Shown one piece after another: positions 63,601 to 64,000 of a stretch of DNA of 64,000 nucleotides. The DNA is from Allobosea sp. Root381 (GTDB lineage: Bacteria; Pseudomonadota; Alphaproteobacteria; Rhizobiales; Beijerinckiaceae). Under the pieces are notes generated by a model. The model saw only the letters and a program-made list of their open reading frames with translations, did not search any database and was not told where the DNA came from. The translations under genes and the position numbers were made by a program. The DNA lies in assembly GCF_001429395.1 (NCBI RefSeq), contig NZ_LMJT01000005.1, positions 62,001 to 126,000 of the forward strand. The letters run 5' to 3'. The first letter of the stretch is position 1. The number at the start of each line of letters is the position of its first letter.

Positions 63601-64000
63601 CGGGACCGCCAATCGGTGCGGCAGCACTTCGCGCTGATGAGCGAGCGCGCCCGCGATCCGTGCCGCTTCCGCTTTGGAGAGGGCTTCCGCGATCTGCTGC
63701 GCGCGCGCCTTCAGCGCATCCTGCGTGCTCGCGGAAACCAGAAGGACCTCGGCATCCCGCTTCGCCTGCGGCCGGGCGGAGATGATCTTCGCCGCAAAGG
63801 CGGAGCGCAGGATCGCATGACCATTGGTGCCCCCGAAACCGTAATTGCAGACCCCCGCGAAGACCGCGCCTTCCTGGGCTGTGATGGGCAACGCCCGCGT
63901 GACCGGCGCAAGGTTCAGCCCCGCGAAGTCGATCGCGTCGTTGCGGCTCTCCGCGAACAGCGAGCGCGGCACCAGGCCGTGCTCGAGCGCCAGGCTCGCC
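57697..64000 (-). CDS. Reducing type I polyketide synthase, RkpA-like (partial)
   Basis: This is a large multidomain synthase truncated at its N-terminus by the window end. Domains from N to C are as follows. The end of a ketosynthase is at 64000 to about 63800 (GFGGTNGHAIL). An acyltransferase is at about 63480-62580 (GHSVGEIAA; YPFHS). A dehydratase with intact His (HRVDGGVVLP) and Asp (HPISLDASFH) is at about 62380-61550. A degenerate methyltransferase-like region is at about 61500-59960. An enoylreductase is at about 59940-58960 (AAGGVGLAAIQIAK). A ketoreductase is at about 58920-58230 (GGTTGLG; LDD motif), and a carrier protein is near 57965 (GLDSLMALEL). No thioesterase is present. Confidence 0.9.
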   Translation of the reverse strand, partial: ASLALEHGLVPRSLFAESRNDAIDFAGLNLAPVTRALPITAQEGAVFAGVCNYGFGGTNGHAILRSAFAAKIISARPQAKRDAEVLLVSASTQDALKARAQQIAEALSKAEAARIAGALAHQREVLPHRLAVPLATSAEASREAAATLRAFGAGSLQQGRASGATAHGAARRGIFVFSGNGGQYPQMGQLAYGSSAAFRREIDAIDAVYRPLAGWSLAERIRDGVSVEQLERTSVAQPLIFAVQSALSAILTGYGVSPVGVIGHSVGEIAAAECAGLITRVDALRILHVRSEHQEAVRGMGRMLVLAADPASVQALIDETGASDVDLAAYNSATSITVSGPADQIAAIADRARKRRVASVPLGIDYPFHSRALDGVEDRIVANLSGVASQAAQVPFYSTVTGRLHKGKGLDARYWWNNIRHPVRFLAAIDAALAAHPDAAFIELAPRAILLGAIAETARARDAQPVMLPTLAANDRAGTDPVRAIAARLVANGVEHDVAAIFGAPPRELVPLPPYPFQPEDYHFEATSEALNAHGRLIASAPLHPLLGVRVLDGAPEWRNLLDPVLVPYLSDHRVDGGVVLPAAALIEMALAAGAELTGAAVLELGEFDILRAMAFAEDETREVSTRYSDHSGSIEIWSRRRFAGDDWLLHARGFLRGLPASALALQPEIPRVAEPILSEAPEIYGAAERAGLDYGPLFRLVTSTRRDETVGESRMLVAKGGTGAFEDRHVLHPISLDASFHGLFLARPQRDGERKAYLPIRFRQIRVWRQGARISHSVTKLLRESDRFKTLSVSLLGEDGGLVASIEAAVFRSVHLIKPFVADRTFRQDNVGVDPLALPMLEPGAEAASPEAVRQIGLLFKAFAISLARTLCRELLPDDDATFEGLAAQGKIMPDAEPLIGLAREVLAMTGGVESRAGGTGLVRSFSVPSPEAILGTLLQRFPRANREIGLAAQALHGAKASLTGGRMSGSVPDQGNLCTLSAPLGQVVAACLAAWTASSSRRLRLLVVGDWSSGLADAFAPAVQAGLISVTLAVENAARLEEQRHRPGVGSLFDLLVLDGVAQNASAGFEALIGFTLPLSPLRAANEAALGRALALLAEGAPILLAEPSEDVHLAFLFEAASPGIRADGDHLFHRDPDAPRKRLEAAGASEISTWQNGDGGLVLTGARASGRSVAGVATVGLAILAEAGSGALGERFGVTAAKTIDRDGVEPWLAALPAGARATIIVAPAAEGTLRAGLAARIEALAALLKLLGAAGRPCRVFVLTETARANGAGEAGEEAGLWAFGRVAINEFPEIDLRLADLACASADMRLGELLALDNGEREWRITAAGPEVVRVRRGMVEDTPLAPEERSVLHFADGVGLDGFEWHKQQRRAPGEGEIEVEVAAAGLNYRDVMVGLGLLDDDLLGAGLTRAALGFECSGRVVRVGPGVTQHRPGDAVMGFVSGAFASHVVSPDWHFFPIPDNLDLEAAATIPVAFATAWYALVERGHVRAGDDVLVHGAAGGVGLAAIQIAKSRGARVLGTASNPARRAIARAAGADAAFDSRQERFADEIGERFDGVDVVLNSLAGPAMLASFKLLKPFGRFLELGKRDFLDNTQLALRPFLRNIAYSGIDLDELLAADPALVRRMMAELAAAFGRGELRPLTYRSYEGYEVGAAFRTMQASEHIGKIVIRPPRAARIDVAPLSYAARPGLYLVVGGTTGLGFATAHWLSRKGASHIALLSRRGQVDEALAPLLAEMRAAGTQVLIETFDVGDAEAVRAAVSRLSEAHGPVRGVVHAAVHLDDGLIANLSPERLQAVLRTKAEGLVNLDAATRGEPLDFFVAYSSATTLIGSPGQGAYVAANGFLEGFMRARRSQGRPALAIGWGAISDVGIIARDKQLGQRLRRTTGVVPMRSFEALAHLGRLLSLGDAADPVQFLTSIAPGGGGEKLALLKSPAFCDLGLLRGETRRGQAEELTADLRGKSREEAVAIVTDILRREVAGILRMPESKVDLARPLAELGLDSLMALELHMALEAAIGVQVAVVGAGDRNLAEMAGAIVGQLNQAAETTADRVESEMQSTVVKLVGIHSNMDLSHEETGRIERMIQTSSGSSA

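Overview
The window is GC-rich alphaproteobacterial chromosome. FtcR, FlaF/FlbT, MotC, a DUF1217 protein, a CarD-type regulator and Rhizobiales-style short palindromic repeats point to the Hyphomicrobiales, with Bosea or a close relative as the best guess. This is inferred from gene content and was not tested by a database search. Genes are densely packed and often overlap by 1-4 nt. Most long opposite-strand ORFs are shadows of GC-rich codon usage.

Region 1 (about 1-28,040) is a flagellar and motility locus. It runs from ftcR (reverse), then flgE-flgK-flgL, then flaF-flbT-flgD-fliQ-flhA-fliR followed by four small accessory genes. A reverse-strand block follows (DUF1217 gene, flgF, fliI), and then motA-fliM-(DUF6468-like)-fliN-fliG, flhB, fliC and fliF-fliH?-motB-motC-fliK-lytic transglycosylase. 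It supplies hook, filament, C-ring, MS-ring, stator and most export genes. The rod, L/P-ring and fliP genes are not here and should lie elsewhere. Rho-independent terminators follow flgL and fliC.

Region 2 (28,040-38,150) is housekeeping: an epoxide-hydrolase-like enzyme, a large SUV3-type helicase, an S4-domain protein, ferredoxin FdxA, a CarD-family regulator with a long leader, a dienelactone-hydrolase-family protein, an M48 protease lipoprotein, a nuclease-fold secreted protein and tRNA-Arg(CCU).

Region 3 (38,200-48,750) looks like a catabolic or uptake island. It has a class III aminotransferase, an IclR regulator, a peptide-type ABC importer (two permeases and a binding protein, with no ATPase in the window) and three different M81/MlrC-type metallohydrolases. 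A 16-nt motif recurs in the three control regions of this island and is a candidate shared operator.

Region 4 (49,080-52,510) carries ubiE-ubiB and mutM, with palindromic repeats on both sides of ubiB.

Region 5 (52,600-64,000) is an envelope-polysaccharide and lipid locus: a glycosyltransferase, an unrecognised protein, a Wza-type export lipoprotein, an alpha-oxoamine synthase and a large reducing type I polyketide synthase truncated by the window edge. The synthase and the oxoamine synthase are translationally coupled. The pair recalls RkpA/RkpG of the Sinorhizobium capsule locus. Together they suggest a polyketide-derived amino-ketone (sphingoid-like) lipid that might anchor or carry a surface polysaccharide. 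This is the most interesting system in the window.
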